NCBI RefSeq assembly: GCF_025698545.1
Contig: NC_068569.1
Coordinates: 1,364,001-1,428,000, forward strand
Direction of reading: 5' to 3'
Source of the DNA: Gossypium raimondii
Taxonomy: Eukaryota; Streptophyta; Magnoliopsida; Malvales; Malvaceae
Length of the DNA: 64,000 nt
Each line of letters starts with the position of its first letter. Within the stretch, counting starts at the first letter, position 1. Shown here piece after piece: positions 11,722-22,851 of this stretch. The notes under the pieces were generated by a model. That model was not told the origin of the DNA. It did not search any database and saw nothing but the letters and a program-made list of their open reading frames with translations. The translations under genes and the position numbers were made by a program.

Positions 11722-14006
11722 TCAAGCATACAATCCCTCTTCTTCCCATACTTCCACCAGAAAATCAACCATTTCCTGCAAATTAAGTCATTGTTAGAAG
11801 ACAGAAAAATTAGTGCAGGCCAAGAAAAGCTTTACATAAAAGCCGGTTACACGAAGCGTAGACTTACGGAAAGAAGAATTGGTCGTGGGAATGGATTCCT
11901 GGTCCCAAGTAAACTTTCATAAGATGCATTCGAACTGTAACAATGTAACATCAGGGAAATTAAGATAAGTAGGATTAATACAAACTACAAACACAGAATC
12001 TCAAGATGAAGAGTGACACACCTTAATCTGGGCTGTCGACTTTGTCGAGTATGGTTCCTGGGCCTATTACTTCCAATCCATTGGAGTCTGGCCTGATTCC
12101 AGACAATAAGACCTACAATGAACACAAATATAATTGTACGTTTTAATTTTGAGAATCTCAAAGTTGACAATAACATCATGAATCAAATTTCAATGATCTA
12201 TCCTTTACTCATATATTCTGTCGACTTAGAAATATATATATATTATATAATAAACAAAACTTGCCCTGATTTACAAAATCAGATGGGTTGACAATGCCAC
12301 TGCTGCTACTGCATTGGCTTAGAGTTGGGTTTGATGCACTAATTGATGACAAGCTCCTTTGAGATTGGAGGGCACTGTTTTCCAATTCATACGTGCTGCT
12401 GCTCCAAAAATCATCAGAAATGCTAGGCTTCCTCACTCTACGCCCTCGAATTCTCAATCCTTTTGTTGGCTCATCCACAGCAATAATCGGTGTGGGTTTA
12501 GTGCAGCATCCGAAACAACCACTGCTCTGTTGAAAACCAGGTTAAAACCAGACACAGATATATAAAACATCTAGCAAGCAGCAACTGCAGAACTGAGCCC
12601 GTAGCAAAAGGGTTTTACCATTTTAAACAAAAGTAAATTTGGTAGAAAGCTACATTTTCCCTTTGCTTTTTTCAACTTTCAGAAATAGGAAAATATCACT
12701 GAAATTCACTAGTTACACAGCCACACTGTATCAACTGTTAAGTCCTGCAGTAATTTGCCAACTATATCTCCGAGTGGAACGATATCATATAATTGAAAAG
12801 GCAATAAAAGAAAAACACTCTGCGTCTGTTAGATAGCTTGAGCAGCTAGGCTAGTATTTACAGGTCTGATTTGCACCAATGACATTAAGGAAGTCCTAAG
12901 ATTAGCTAATAAAAGGAAAGAAAAACATATTACCAAATTGAAAGCTAAAAAAGTCCCTAAAAAGTAGTATTATTGTTGGTTTCTCAGCTGCTACACTGGG
13001 AAGGAGGCATGACATTGTCAACAGATTATTCTGCAAATTTGCAACTATGTTCAGAGTATGTGCATATTCCACTTGGAGAAATCTTTTCCTTTCTAGTATA
13101 GACAAATAGATACCTTCTTCCCCAATTACAGATTAATTCCTTGACATACATAAGCACCTTAATCCGGCCATACACACAAATCTGAAAAGACCATGCATAT
13201 TTTATAGGAAGTTTCATTTGGTCAAAGAAATTATACCCTTTCAAGGATTCCTAGAATGACCAACTAGAAACAAATTTCTTGTGAGCTAGTATGAGATACA
13301 GTAACAATAACTCAACCTGTAGAGATTTTGTCCATTTTCGACATTTCCCTCCATGATATTACTAGTATTGCCATCTTCTCATGGTACTAAAGTTGCATTG
13401 AAACCAAGTTAAATCATATAAGCAAATTAAGTTTCACAAAACCCCCTTGTTCTCCACCTCCTATCACATGTTTATTAACTCAGGATTTTGTCCTATCCCA
13501 TCAAACAATTTACAGTTGCAACATATTGTGCATAAACAGCTATGCCATTGTATCTAATTCGTACTAACATGATGCTACTCACCCCCACCAAGAAAAGAAA
13601 AAAAATGTGGTTCCTTGTCTTTAAAGATTGGGACTTCCAGTTCCACTTCAACGTTTTTGTTTGGTGATTTATTGAAAAAAAAACTGCGTTTTGGTCCTAA
13701 TTCCTAACAAAGGCCTCCCTTTTAACTCATATTCTATTAAATTGGTACTCTTTAGCCCAACAATATAGTTGCAAATATTAATCTCGTTTTCTCAGCCTAT
13801 ACGTATTCTCAAATCCAAAGGCCAGCACTAAATCAGGTAAACTGTGACTTAAAACGCGCCTTAAGTATCGCAAGAAACTACAAAAATAAGTAAAAAGAAA
13901 TCCAAAAAGAAAATAAACCATGAAATCATTGAGGGAAAAAAAATTACCACATGCAATCAAGAAGGTCAGTTACCCAAGTAGTGATCATACGATGAACAGT
14001 GACCAT
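11722..14006 (-). CDS. Gag1-like clamp domain (DUF4050) protein, 5 exons
   Basis: A minus-strand gene with coding exons 13948-14006, 12265-12521, 12022-12112, 11868-11934 and 11722-11775 (59+257+91+67+54 = 528 nt, 175 aa). Conserved blocks of the plant DUF4050 family are present: the Cys-rich GCFGCCTKPTPIIAVDEPTK near the N terminus, a KPSISDDFW-STS segment, a Ser-rich QSQRSLSSIS linker, the FVNQGLIVWNQARLQWIG block, and a C-terminal YESLLGTRNPFPRPILLSEM that runs into VDFLVEVWEEEGLYA. Function is poorly known; in fungi the clamp domain is linked to TORC1 control. The first exon reads MVTVHRMITTWVTDLLDCM; in-frame ATGs at codons 1, 7 and 19 are all possible starts, and I chose the longest. 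Intron 2 (12113-12264) has a GC donor (AGG/GCAAGT), required by the frame. The residue I expect to be Trp before NA-YESLL is Ser here. The domain call is strong; the start is less certain. Confidence 0.85.
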
Positions 14007-17000
14007 TTCTTTTTCTTTTTCTTTTTTCCCGGGCGAAACTACCAAACAACACCGATCATCAGTGTACCTCACAGCCACCAAAAATACAACAATAACCCGA
14101 AAAAGAAAAAAGAAAACTGAAAACCCAGCTGAAACAGAAACTGAGGAATCTGGAAATAAATTATTGGGTACTTGATATTATCAATATCTGTTATCCTAAT
14201 ATTGGGGATAGTGGGTGAGAAAGATACTTTGATAGAAAGGAAAGGAAAAAAAAAGGGATAATGGCGGTTGTTGCTGCAATTTGATTGGGCAGTTTAAAAG
14301 AAGAAAATCATAATTAGTGAAAAGCTTGAGAAAGTATAATTTATGCTATGATTTCATTTTCCTGGGTTACGGGTGTGGGGTGGAGGAGCTGTTTTTTAAC
14401 TACTCTTATCTAATCAGAATAAGAGCTATTTGAAGGGGTGTGAAATGCACGCGCTTTAGGGTTTTTGATTAATGATGGATGTACCGTTTTTTGAAATATC
14501 GGATTAAATAATTTCGCCAAATCTAAATTATGAATAACTTCCATAAAACAAATATATAATTGGAAACGAAGTTAATTATTATTTTCTTATTTAAAAATTA
14601 TAAATAATTTGAAACGTTTTATTTCCTAAAAGAAGTTGTTATCAATATAAAAGCCCTAAAACATTGGGTAAATCATTTTAAAATGTTTAATATTGCCCCC
14701 AAAGTGGCGCCAATTATGTTATAAACATTTGAAAATTTTTTTCTTTTAAACTTTTTGCCCAAAAATTAATTCCTGTAAATTATCCAATTTCAACAAGCCT
14801 GACCCGCATCAGCCCGTCTTGTTTTTTTCTTCATTTAATTGTACACCTAATCCTAATTAGTTAGAAGAAATATGGATATTGTTACTGGGCTTATCATTAT
14901 GGGTCTATTTAGTTTATCTGGGTTATTGGTCTTTGTTTTACACATCTTATCTTAATAAAGCCCCATACCTTTCTGATACGAGAATTTGGGTTCAATCCCA
15001 AACTCCTCCCCGATTATAAAAAAAATTATAATAATAATAATAAAACAATACTTGATCTTTCTTATTCTCAAAATAAAAATCAAACTTATTAACAACAATC
15101 AAATAAAATAACCCAATGCAAAAGCAATCCATTCATTTAAATAAACTAATATATTGTAGGTTTTTTTAATTCAAGCATGAGTATACAATTATGATCATGG
15201 TTTGTGTTTTCTAATATATATATATATATATATATGTTCATTCAATGTTTATCTATGATTCATATGAATTATAATTAAATTGTTCTTATATCCATTTAAA
15301 ATGTGTTCATATGCATACAATGATGCAACGTTGCACCCACTTAAAAAGGAATGTCTGTTTGTTTAATCCGAAGTTGGCATAATCAACTCATAAATGTACT
15401 GCTTTAAAGTACAGATTCCAAATTTGATTTTGTTGGCAAACTAATTAATTAAATGAGTTTCACTTTTATCAACGGCTAAAATAATTATTTTTAAGTTACA
15501 ATTATAGGAAATAAATTATTATAAGCACTACATAAGGTGAAATTTATAATTACAAAAGTAGTGAAATTTAAATTCCAAATTATAAAGTTTTTAAAATCAA
15601 GGATGAAATTTAGTAAAAGTATCATAGAGATCTCTTTATCGGAAGTTAGATTGTATTTTACTTTTCTCTATTTAAGAAACGGTAAATTAGTTTATTTTGT
15701 TAAAATTCCATTCATTTGCATAGTTAAAAACAATGTAAGTAACAAAATAACCAAACAATCACGTGTAGCTCATGCTGCTGTACTAAACCAATTTTAAACC
15801 ATAAAAATAATTAAAATTTTTAAATGAATGACCAATTTACTCTTTGATCTAACCTACCGTAATTAATTTATTTATATTTTAAATAAAGAGACCAAAATTC
15901 AAACCGAATTGTGGATTAAATATGGTTAATCAAAATGGATGCAAACACTTGAGAAATGAATGGCAACATCAACTCTACGTCATTACCACTTAATCAAATA
16001 GCCTAAAACCCATTATATTAATCTTATATTTAGTAAATAATGGCGGTGATCCTTATCCTGCCTCGCCATTGTTATTATATAGGGCAAAGCCAAAGGCACA
16101 CTCATCAGCTTACCTCACCCACCTAAATTCCTCAAAGTAATTAGTTACTTTTAATTTAGCCCATTTCGTAAAGAACCCAAATGCCCCTTTTTCTTTTTTG
16201 TCTCTCAATAATATACAAACATAAAAAGTGGAAGGAGAATTAATGAGGTCATATGGGAAATGGGATTTTGATCAAATTATTGGGTAACTTTATCTTAATT
16301 AATATTATGTAAGTTGGTTGAGGAGCTTAACTTAAGCAAAAAGCATTGGCCCTTTATTTTTTCTGACTTAATGGGTAAGTGGGACCCTATTGGACCACTT
16401 TATTAAAAGAATGTAAAAAAGATCCCCCAAGGCATTGCCTCTTTTTTTATTTAAAATTACAAAAATTAAATAATAATAATAATAAAGGTTAACTAGTGAG
16501 GTAATTGAGGGGGCAAAGGGATCCGGGGAAGCATCTAAATCGGCATCTTTTATAGCATTGAGATTTGGTTATGTCATGTGCCTTTTTAGTGATGTGGTGA
16601 CCTTTGATTGAAGCATTTTTCTTTTTTGAATGGGGATGTGTCATATTCCACTGCCTTAGTGTGGCAACTCCTAATTCCCCAAATATTCAAACCTTAGACC
16701 TACCAAATTATATTTACATTTCCTTAATGTAGATGTCAAAATTTAATATTAATCTCAAATAGAATGGGTAAAATCTTTTGAACGGAATGCTATATTTTGA
16801 CTTGAAAGATGGACTTGACATCATAATGGTATGTGTAAATGAGATATTTAGCAAAACAATTATAGTGTAAATTAATTCTGATTATGCATGCTACACTAAG
16901 AAATATCACACATTAAACGGTAAAAAATAAAGGGAAAAGAGTTGGTAACTTTTTATCCACTTTAGTTTCTTTCAAGTTTGAGTCTTAGCCAACTTGTAAG

Positions 17001-17372
17001 CGTAAGGTGCTTAGAAGTCAGCTTTCAATTATCCATCTCCTATAAAGCTGAATTCAAATGTATCTTTTACCCCATCTTTTTTTCGACATTTTTTGGTCAC
17101 TTAATTAGCTCATAATCTGGGGGTCAGGATGAAAAATTTTCTAATTTCATTATTTTTAATTTTTATATTTTTAAAATTTAAAATTCTATCCACATAAAAA
17201 TGATATCTATAAATTTTGTTTATTTAATTTTTTTTTTCCGAAATATTATGCGACACCATTTTTATCACATGTATAATGATATGTTAGATTATTATTTTTA
17301 TACAATATTCACAAAAAAATTATACTTTAATTAATGAATTTAGCAATTAGTATTCAAGTCGCGAGTGAAATT
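14007..17372. other. Intergenic spacer and promoter side of the DUF4050 gene
   Basis: The first few hundred bases should hold the 5' UTR and promoter of the minus-strand gene ending at 14006. The rest has no gene I can support. An (AT)n run lies near 15212-15234. The stretch 16930-17370 is AT-rich and repeat-like. Confidence 0.5.
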
Positions 17373-17375
17373 TTA

Positions 17376-19797
17376 GGGTGTGTTTGTTTGCTGGAAAACA
17401 TTTTCCGGAAAATGTTTTCCTAATTTTACAGTGTTTGGGAGCCTGAAAACATTTTACACTTGGAAAATGTTTTCCAAAACACGGGTAAAATGGCCTCAAT
17501 TCAGGGAAAATGTCTTACCAATTTCAATTCCGTAAGACATTTTCCGGAAAATCCCTCCCTCCTTCCGACCTTCTCCTTCTTCAATCTATCTTCCCCTCAC
17601 GAATTTGCAGGATCTAAACGTCTCAAAGTTGGCCCATCGTCGATTTTGTAAGTATCCCCTTCTGTCTTCCCCTTCTGGTAGCTTGCAATTGGGAATTTTT
17701 ACAGTTCTTTTTGGTATCCCCTTCTATCTTCCAATATATGTCAACAAACAGTTGTTTGCAATTGGTTGAGACAACTTCAATTCCAACACCATGACTTCAA
17801 CTTCTTCATGTCTCGTCAGTTCCAAAATCCCTAATGTTAACCCTGGTCATAGTTTTTTTTTTTTTTACAAAGGAGGCCACAGTTTCTCGATGAAATTGCC
17901 ACTAATTCCATTCCAATTCACTGCTGTTAAGTGCCAATCATCCCTCGAATTTGCTCCATTTTACTTCAATTTCATCCATATTTATCGTACCAATCCATCC
18001 AAACATAAACTACTTGCCGTTCTTAAAGCCGCTGCCATGCTCCTTGAAAGCCATTGTGGTGCCTTCAATTTTTGTTTCCATCTCCTTTAAAAAATTTGAT
18101 GCTTTCCATATTGTGGTTGTCTTTAATTTAAAGCTGCTCTGTTTTTTATTAGTTCAAACCCCAATTTGTTGTTGCTTACTTGAATCGTGTTACAAGATGT
18201 TGCTTTGCTTCATTGCTAAGAGGTTAGTATCAATAAGGCTAGCTCCATATATTAATTATTTAGTCGAACGATGTTATGGTCAGTTTACATATATTAAAAC
18301 ATACATATATTAAAGAGTTATTCCGACTTTTGACATCTAGTCTTTTGCTGTATATTCTGAAACTATTTTGGTTATTTTTCAGTCGCCAAACGTGCGGGGT
18401 GGCTTCCTCAAGGTGATAGTTATCCCAAAGCTAGCCATGTTGGTTTTGACTTGTTCTTGGAGAAGATGGCAAGCGTTTTGAACCCGTAACAATCAAGTAG
18501 TTCATTTAGTTGATCTACTTGATGAAGCCAAGAACCAAGTAAAGCAAAGACTTATCGAGCATGGTATGATATTGAACCTTATCTCTGTTGTTACAAATGT
18601 TTTCAACTCTTTTCAACTACCTTATGTTTGTCGGTCTATTAGTGACGTATTTATTCTTGCAAGTCCTTACAGCTTGTTAAATTGTGTAGCCTTTGAACTT
18701 TTCAACCTCTTGTATCTGAAATTGTTACTTTGTGTGCGAATCGGTAAGGGTGAAGAATGGACCGAGGAGGAGATTGAGAGTATCATTGATGCAGATTGGT
18801 TATGGTCTTTGTAAAGTAAGCTACTTATTATTATATCAAGTTATTTATGTTAAATTAGTATTGCTATGATCTTCTCAGTAGTTCTTGTACTATTTTGTTT
18901 TCTTTTTAATATTCATTTTGTATATTCTAGATGTTTATGTTATGATCTTTTTATCTTGATTACTATAATTTAAAAATCCTTTTGGAATGTGTGTTTATTT
19001 TGCAGAAAGTAATTTGCAAGGAGCCTCAAGAGTCAAAGATTCCCCCATCTCTTCTTTTTAGTGATAAATTTTGATTTTCTTGATGCAGTCATGCCATTTA
19101 TACATTTCTGCGAAATTTTGAAGTTGTAATGAAGTTGTAAAATGGCTTGTGTTATTCAAGTTGTTGGTATTAAATTTTGGACTCTGAGTAATATTTGAAT
19201 CCGCTTTACTTTTGTTGATAGGATATTGAATCCTTTTTTTGAATCCATTTTGTTTTTGGGGATGACAGATTCTGATATACGAATTGATTAGCTACTTTAC
19301 TTTTTACAATTTTTTGACTTGCTAAATTCGGATATTTTGGCAGATTCAGATCTTTGGTCTGTTTGTTAATGCATATTCAGACCGAGTCACATAGATGTAG
19401 TTAGTTTTGCCTAAGTTTTTGAGGGACTTGGTTCTTATGTTCCCTTGCTCAATTTACAGATGAAGATGCATATGTTTTTCTGGTTAACTGGTTGGAAAGG
19501 TTTCCACAATACAAGCATAGAGATTTCTATATGTGGGTAATGGAAATTGAGTATTATTATAAATAAATCATTGCAATATATGTAAAAACAATTTCAAATA
19601 TAAAAAATTATTAATATATATTAATATAGGTAAAAACAACTTTTTCAAAAAGTATTTTTAGGAAATCTGCCAAACAGTAGAAAATATTTTACACAGATTC
19701 ATCAAAACACCAGAAAATATTTTCCAGTAAATCATTTTACTTTACAGAAAAGTAAAACATTTTCCATAAATTATTTTACTGGCAAACAAATGAACCC
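17376..19797 (+). mobile_element. Non-autonomous PIF/Harbinger-like element (2.4 kb) carrying host gene sequence
   Basis: The left end reads GGGTGTGTTTGTTTGCTGG and the right end, reverse-complemented, GGGTTCATTTGTTTGCCAG. Both are flanked directly by TTA (17373-17375 and 19798-19800), the 3-bp duplication of Harbinger/Tourist elements. Behind the tips both arms carry several ATTTTCC-type motifs (GGAAAACATTTTCCGG; AAAACATTTTCC). No transposase was recognised; the interior instead contains an arginyl-tRNA synthetase gene fragment with introns. That is the hallmark of Pack-type elements that capture genes at the DNA level. The terminal repeats and duplication are visible; the family name follows from them. 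Confidence 0.75.
18383..18818 (+). pseudogene. Captured fragment of an arginyl-tRNA synthetase gene
   Basis: After a TTTTTCAG acceptor the sequence at 18383-18563 reads AKRAGWLPQGDSYPKASHVG, then GF-LVLGEDGKRFEPVTIK-type sequence after a frame slip. A second slip leads to VVHLVDLLDEAKNQVKQRLIE and then a GTATGA donor. After a gap, 18746-18818 reads GKGEEWTEEEIES and then a frame-broken DA-GYG-VK. This is the catalytic-domain region of eukaryotic class I arginyl-tRNA synthetase (the AKRAGWLP ... SHVGFGLVLGEDGKRF ... LVDLLDEAK blocks). The frame is broken more than once, and the second acceptor is degraded. The retained intron shows capture from genomic DNA rather than from an mRNA. It cannot make a working synthetase. 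Confidence 0.8.
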
Positions 19798-19800
19798 TTA

Positions 19801-22341
19801 AATTTTAAAAAACATAAAAACTAAAAATTATATCAAATTAAAAAATAAAGATTAAATCATAGCTTATTAAATTCATAAACAATCATTTATCTTTTTAAAA
19901 AGTACATCAAAGGCATATCGTGAATCAGTCATCACTCTCGGAAAGAGGAAGAGAAATGCCTGCACACCAAGTTGTATATAATTTGTAATTTTAGAGAAAA
20001 CGAAAAAAAATAGAAATAGAAATAACAATAACAATAAATGTCCTTGATATGATATCTCTCTGTGTGGAGAAATGTGATTGGGTCGTTGCAAGAAAATGGT
20101 TTCACATGGCTTGTCCAATCAGCGCTCAAACATGTTGGGGACAAGACAAGATACTGCAGGGATAAATAATAAATAAATTAATGCTTGATTATTGGGTCAT
20201 CAAACATTGGAAAACCTACTCCAATTGTTTTTTCGAACCATGGCTGCCTAGGTTGCATGATAATTAGTACATATTACATGATTATTTAAGAAAAATATTC
20301 AATTGTTCAGAAAAAAAAAGGGGGAATTTGAAATAACTTAAAATTGGGGAGAAATTTGAGATTTGCACAAAGAGGCTCCCCACAAGTACGAATTCAAAAA
20401 AAAAAAAAAAGACAAGGTGGGGGTGATGAGAAGAAACGATTGTGTTCCAAACTCACAGCAACTTTTTTCCAACTATATTTTCAGTTGGCACATGCCTTCT
20501 TTTTTGAGGCTTTCCTTCCAAGTTTCTCTGATAATTCCCATAGTTTTAGATTTTTATTTTTTGGGGGCCAAACATAATTTTACATAAAGATATATAAAAA
20601 AATATATAATATTTAATGAATGTAAAATAGTATAAATCAAGTTTAAGAATAGTTGTATCAGCTTAAAGATTGAATGACTTAAAAGTCTGATTCAAATTAC
20701 ATTTTATTATTTATAAAAGACTTAAATTTGATCTTAATGTTAATTTGGCATATATATATATATATTTCTTCTTATTTGATACCTAAATTAGCTTTAATGT
20801 TTATTTTAATGTTTTCATAATTTATACTAAATTTTCTTTGTCCCAATAAAATACTTAAATTTATCTTTAATATTCAATTTGTCACCTTAATTTTGTGTGT
20901 CCCAACTAAGTAGTTATGATTTTCGTCAAAGTACACGTATCAAATATTCATTAGATTACATAATGTTATTTAGTCTAAGTACTAAATTAAACATTATAAC
21001 TATGCTAAAATTATAAATTAAAATGAAAAAACTCTTTATAAAATATTTGAAATATCCATTTTAATTAATAAAAAATGTAAATATTAATAATAAAAAATCT
21101 TATCTGGTTGAATCAAAATTTGAGGAATCTATACTGTTATCGTAAATCTAACCCGTCCATTCGTAAGTGTGAAAAGGTCCTTCCGTCATGGAATCAACTA
21201 AGAAAAAAAAAGAAGGTAGTTTAGTCAATACAAACATGAACACACATCATTTGTCATGCAAAAGTTGTTTAAGTACATGGCTGAAACTCTACGCTTAATA
21301 ATGTAAACAAAGACATAACATATACATACAACATCATCATGTGACCCTATGCTAAGTTTTGCCAGCTTGTGATAATTTCACTATTTTAATACTATATATT
21401 TTTAAAAATTTAAAAGAATTAAATTAAATTATTATTATTTTCAAGAAGTCAAAATGTAATATTATCATTATTAATTTAAAATTTTATAAATTACAAAAAT
21501 ATAAATAAAAATTTCCTATTTTAAAGAGGCCGAATACTCTCAAAGCACCTCAACAAACAGTTTCAATTTTTTTTTAAATTTTAGGAATTCTCACATGATG
21601 TTAAGATGTATTACAAATAATATTAAAAATTTAGGTGTTCATTTTACAATTTTTCTTTTGGATAAAATGTATTGTGAGCCATTAAAAATAACTCTGACAA
21701 AGATAAAATCGAAATATGTTTCCTAATAATAAAATCCCAAGTATAGAGTATGAAATTGAAAATTATGCCACTATTCAAGACGTGACGTAAGCTACAAAAT
21801 TCCAAAACATTCGGGTACATGAATATTTGTGTGTTGTGAGGTTAGTAAATTTGTTTAGTCCATCCATTTTTACCTTAACTATTCATCTGAATTCAGAGGA
21901 CAGATGTTAATTGTGATCAAGCTATATCCCTCGACTACGTTTAAAATTTAGATGACTTGTCCATGCGAATTAACTTCTTCTAATGGTAAAGGAAGACTTT
22001 AATTTAAATAAAATACTAACATATTATTAATTACTGAATTGAACCTTGACAGCTCTTTTTGAGTTAAAAAAAAGAAAACCCATTAGTCAACATAATTAAC
22101 ATCTCTGGCCCCAAAAAATTAAACATAATTAACATCCAAACATTTGATTGACTTACTGACCATCAGTTAAAAACTTCCTACAAACAACTAAGATGAAGAA
22201 GAAAAGCTTTGGTATTTACAAAATTACAAACTACAGACACAAACTGTAGTGAAAAAGAAAAACACAAATTTCAAATTTGATTGTACAATAATTAAAGACC
22301 AAAATCTGTATTCTTTTTTTTTTTTGGTACTTTAAAAAAAA
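19801..22341. other. Intergenic spacer
   Basis: No gene is supported. The spacer is AT-rich with an (AT)n run at about 20751-20765 and poly-A tracts. The rightmost 100-150 bases probably contain the 3' UTR of the minus-strand gene that follows. Confidence 0.45.
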
Positions 22342-22851
22342 TTAGCAGGAGTAAGCTAATCGTTGAACACCACGATCCCTGAGAATTCCAGTGTATAAAG
22401 CAACTCTATTAGCAGGCATTCCTCTATCTTTACCTCCACCAAATTTCTTGAATTTAGTCGATGAATTCAAAGCTGCTGAATTGTTGATTCTAACACGATT
22501 TTTCAGCTGTTTTCTGAATTCTTCTCCATCCTTTCTTGGATCAACCACATCTTCAGCAAAGTGCACTTTTTTCTTCTTTTTTTCCTCCCTCTTCTTCCCC
22601 TCTTTAAAAAAACAAAAAAATCAAAGAAAACAATTGTTAAAAGCAGTAAGGAACACGGACACCCCATTTTGAAACATATGCATGCAACTGTTACCAGAAG
22701 ATATGCAGGAACGGAGAGCTTGTTGAGAAGGCTGTGAGATTTGATCCAAAAGGTAAGATTTCTGAAGACGGAAAGCAAGGAGGATTACAGTACCAGAAAC
22801 TGCCATAGCTGTTGCTAAGACCACTCCTTGTGAACTCAATATTGAAGCCAT
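22342..22851 (-). CDS. Small single-pass membrane protein of unknown function, 2 exons
   Basis: Exons are 22695-22851 and 22342-22601 (157+260 = 417 nt, 138 aa), joined in frame across a GT-AG intron. The protein begins MASILSSQGVVLATAMAVSG and has one hydrophobic segment at about residues 8-28 (VVLATAMAVSGTVILLAF). A charged region follows: a Lys-rich stretch EGKKREEKKKKK at about 53-64, then VHFAEDVVDPRKDGEEFRKQ. It ends in a basic, Gly-rich tail (KKFGGGKDRGMPANRVALYTG) that finishes LAYSC. The N-terminal segment could be a signal anchor. I recognise this as a conserved uncharacterised plant family but know no function for it. A 12-base G run (C on the transcript strand) at 22886-22897 lies about 35 bases upstream of the ATG, probably in the 5' UTR. 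Confidence 0.8.

Noticed and set aside
17791-18313. Open frames of 99 and 120 codons within the Harbinger-like element
   Set aside because: They overlap in different frames, are rich in Phe/Leu/Cys as expected from T-rich DNA, and show no domain. They may be more captured sequence, but I cannot identify it.
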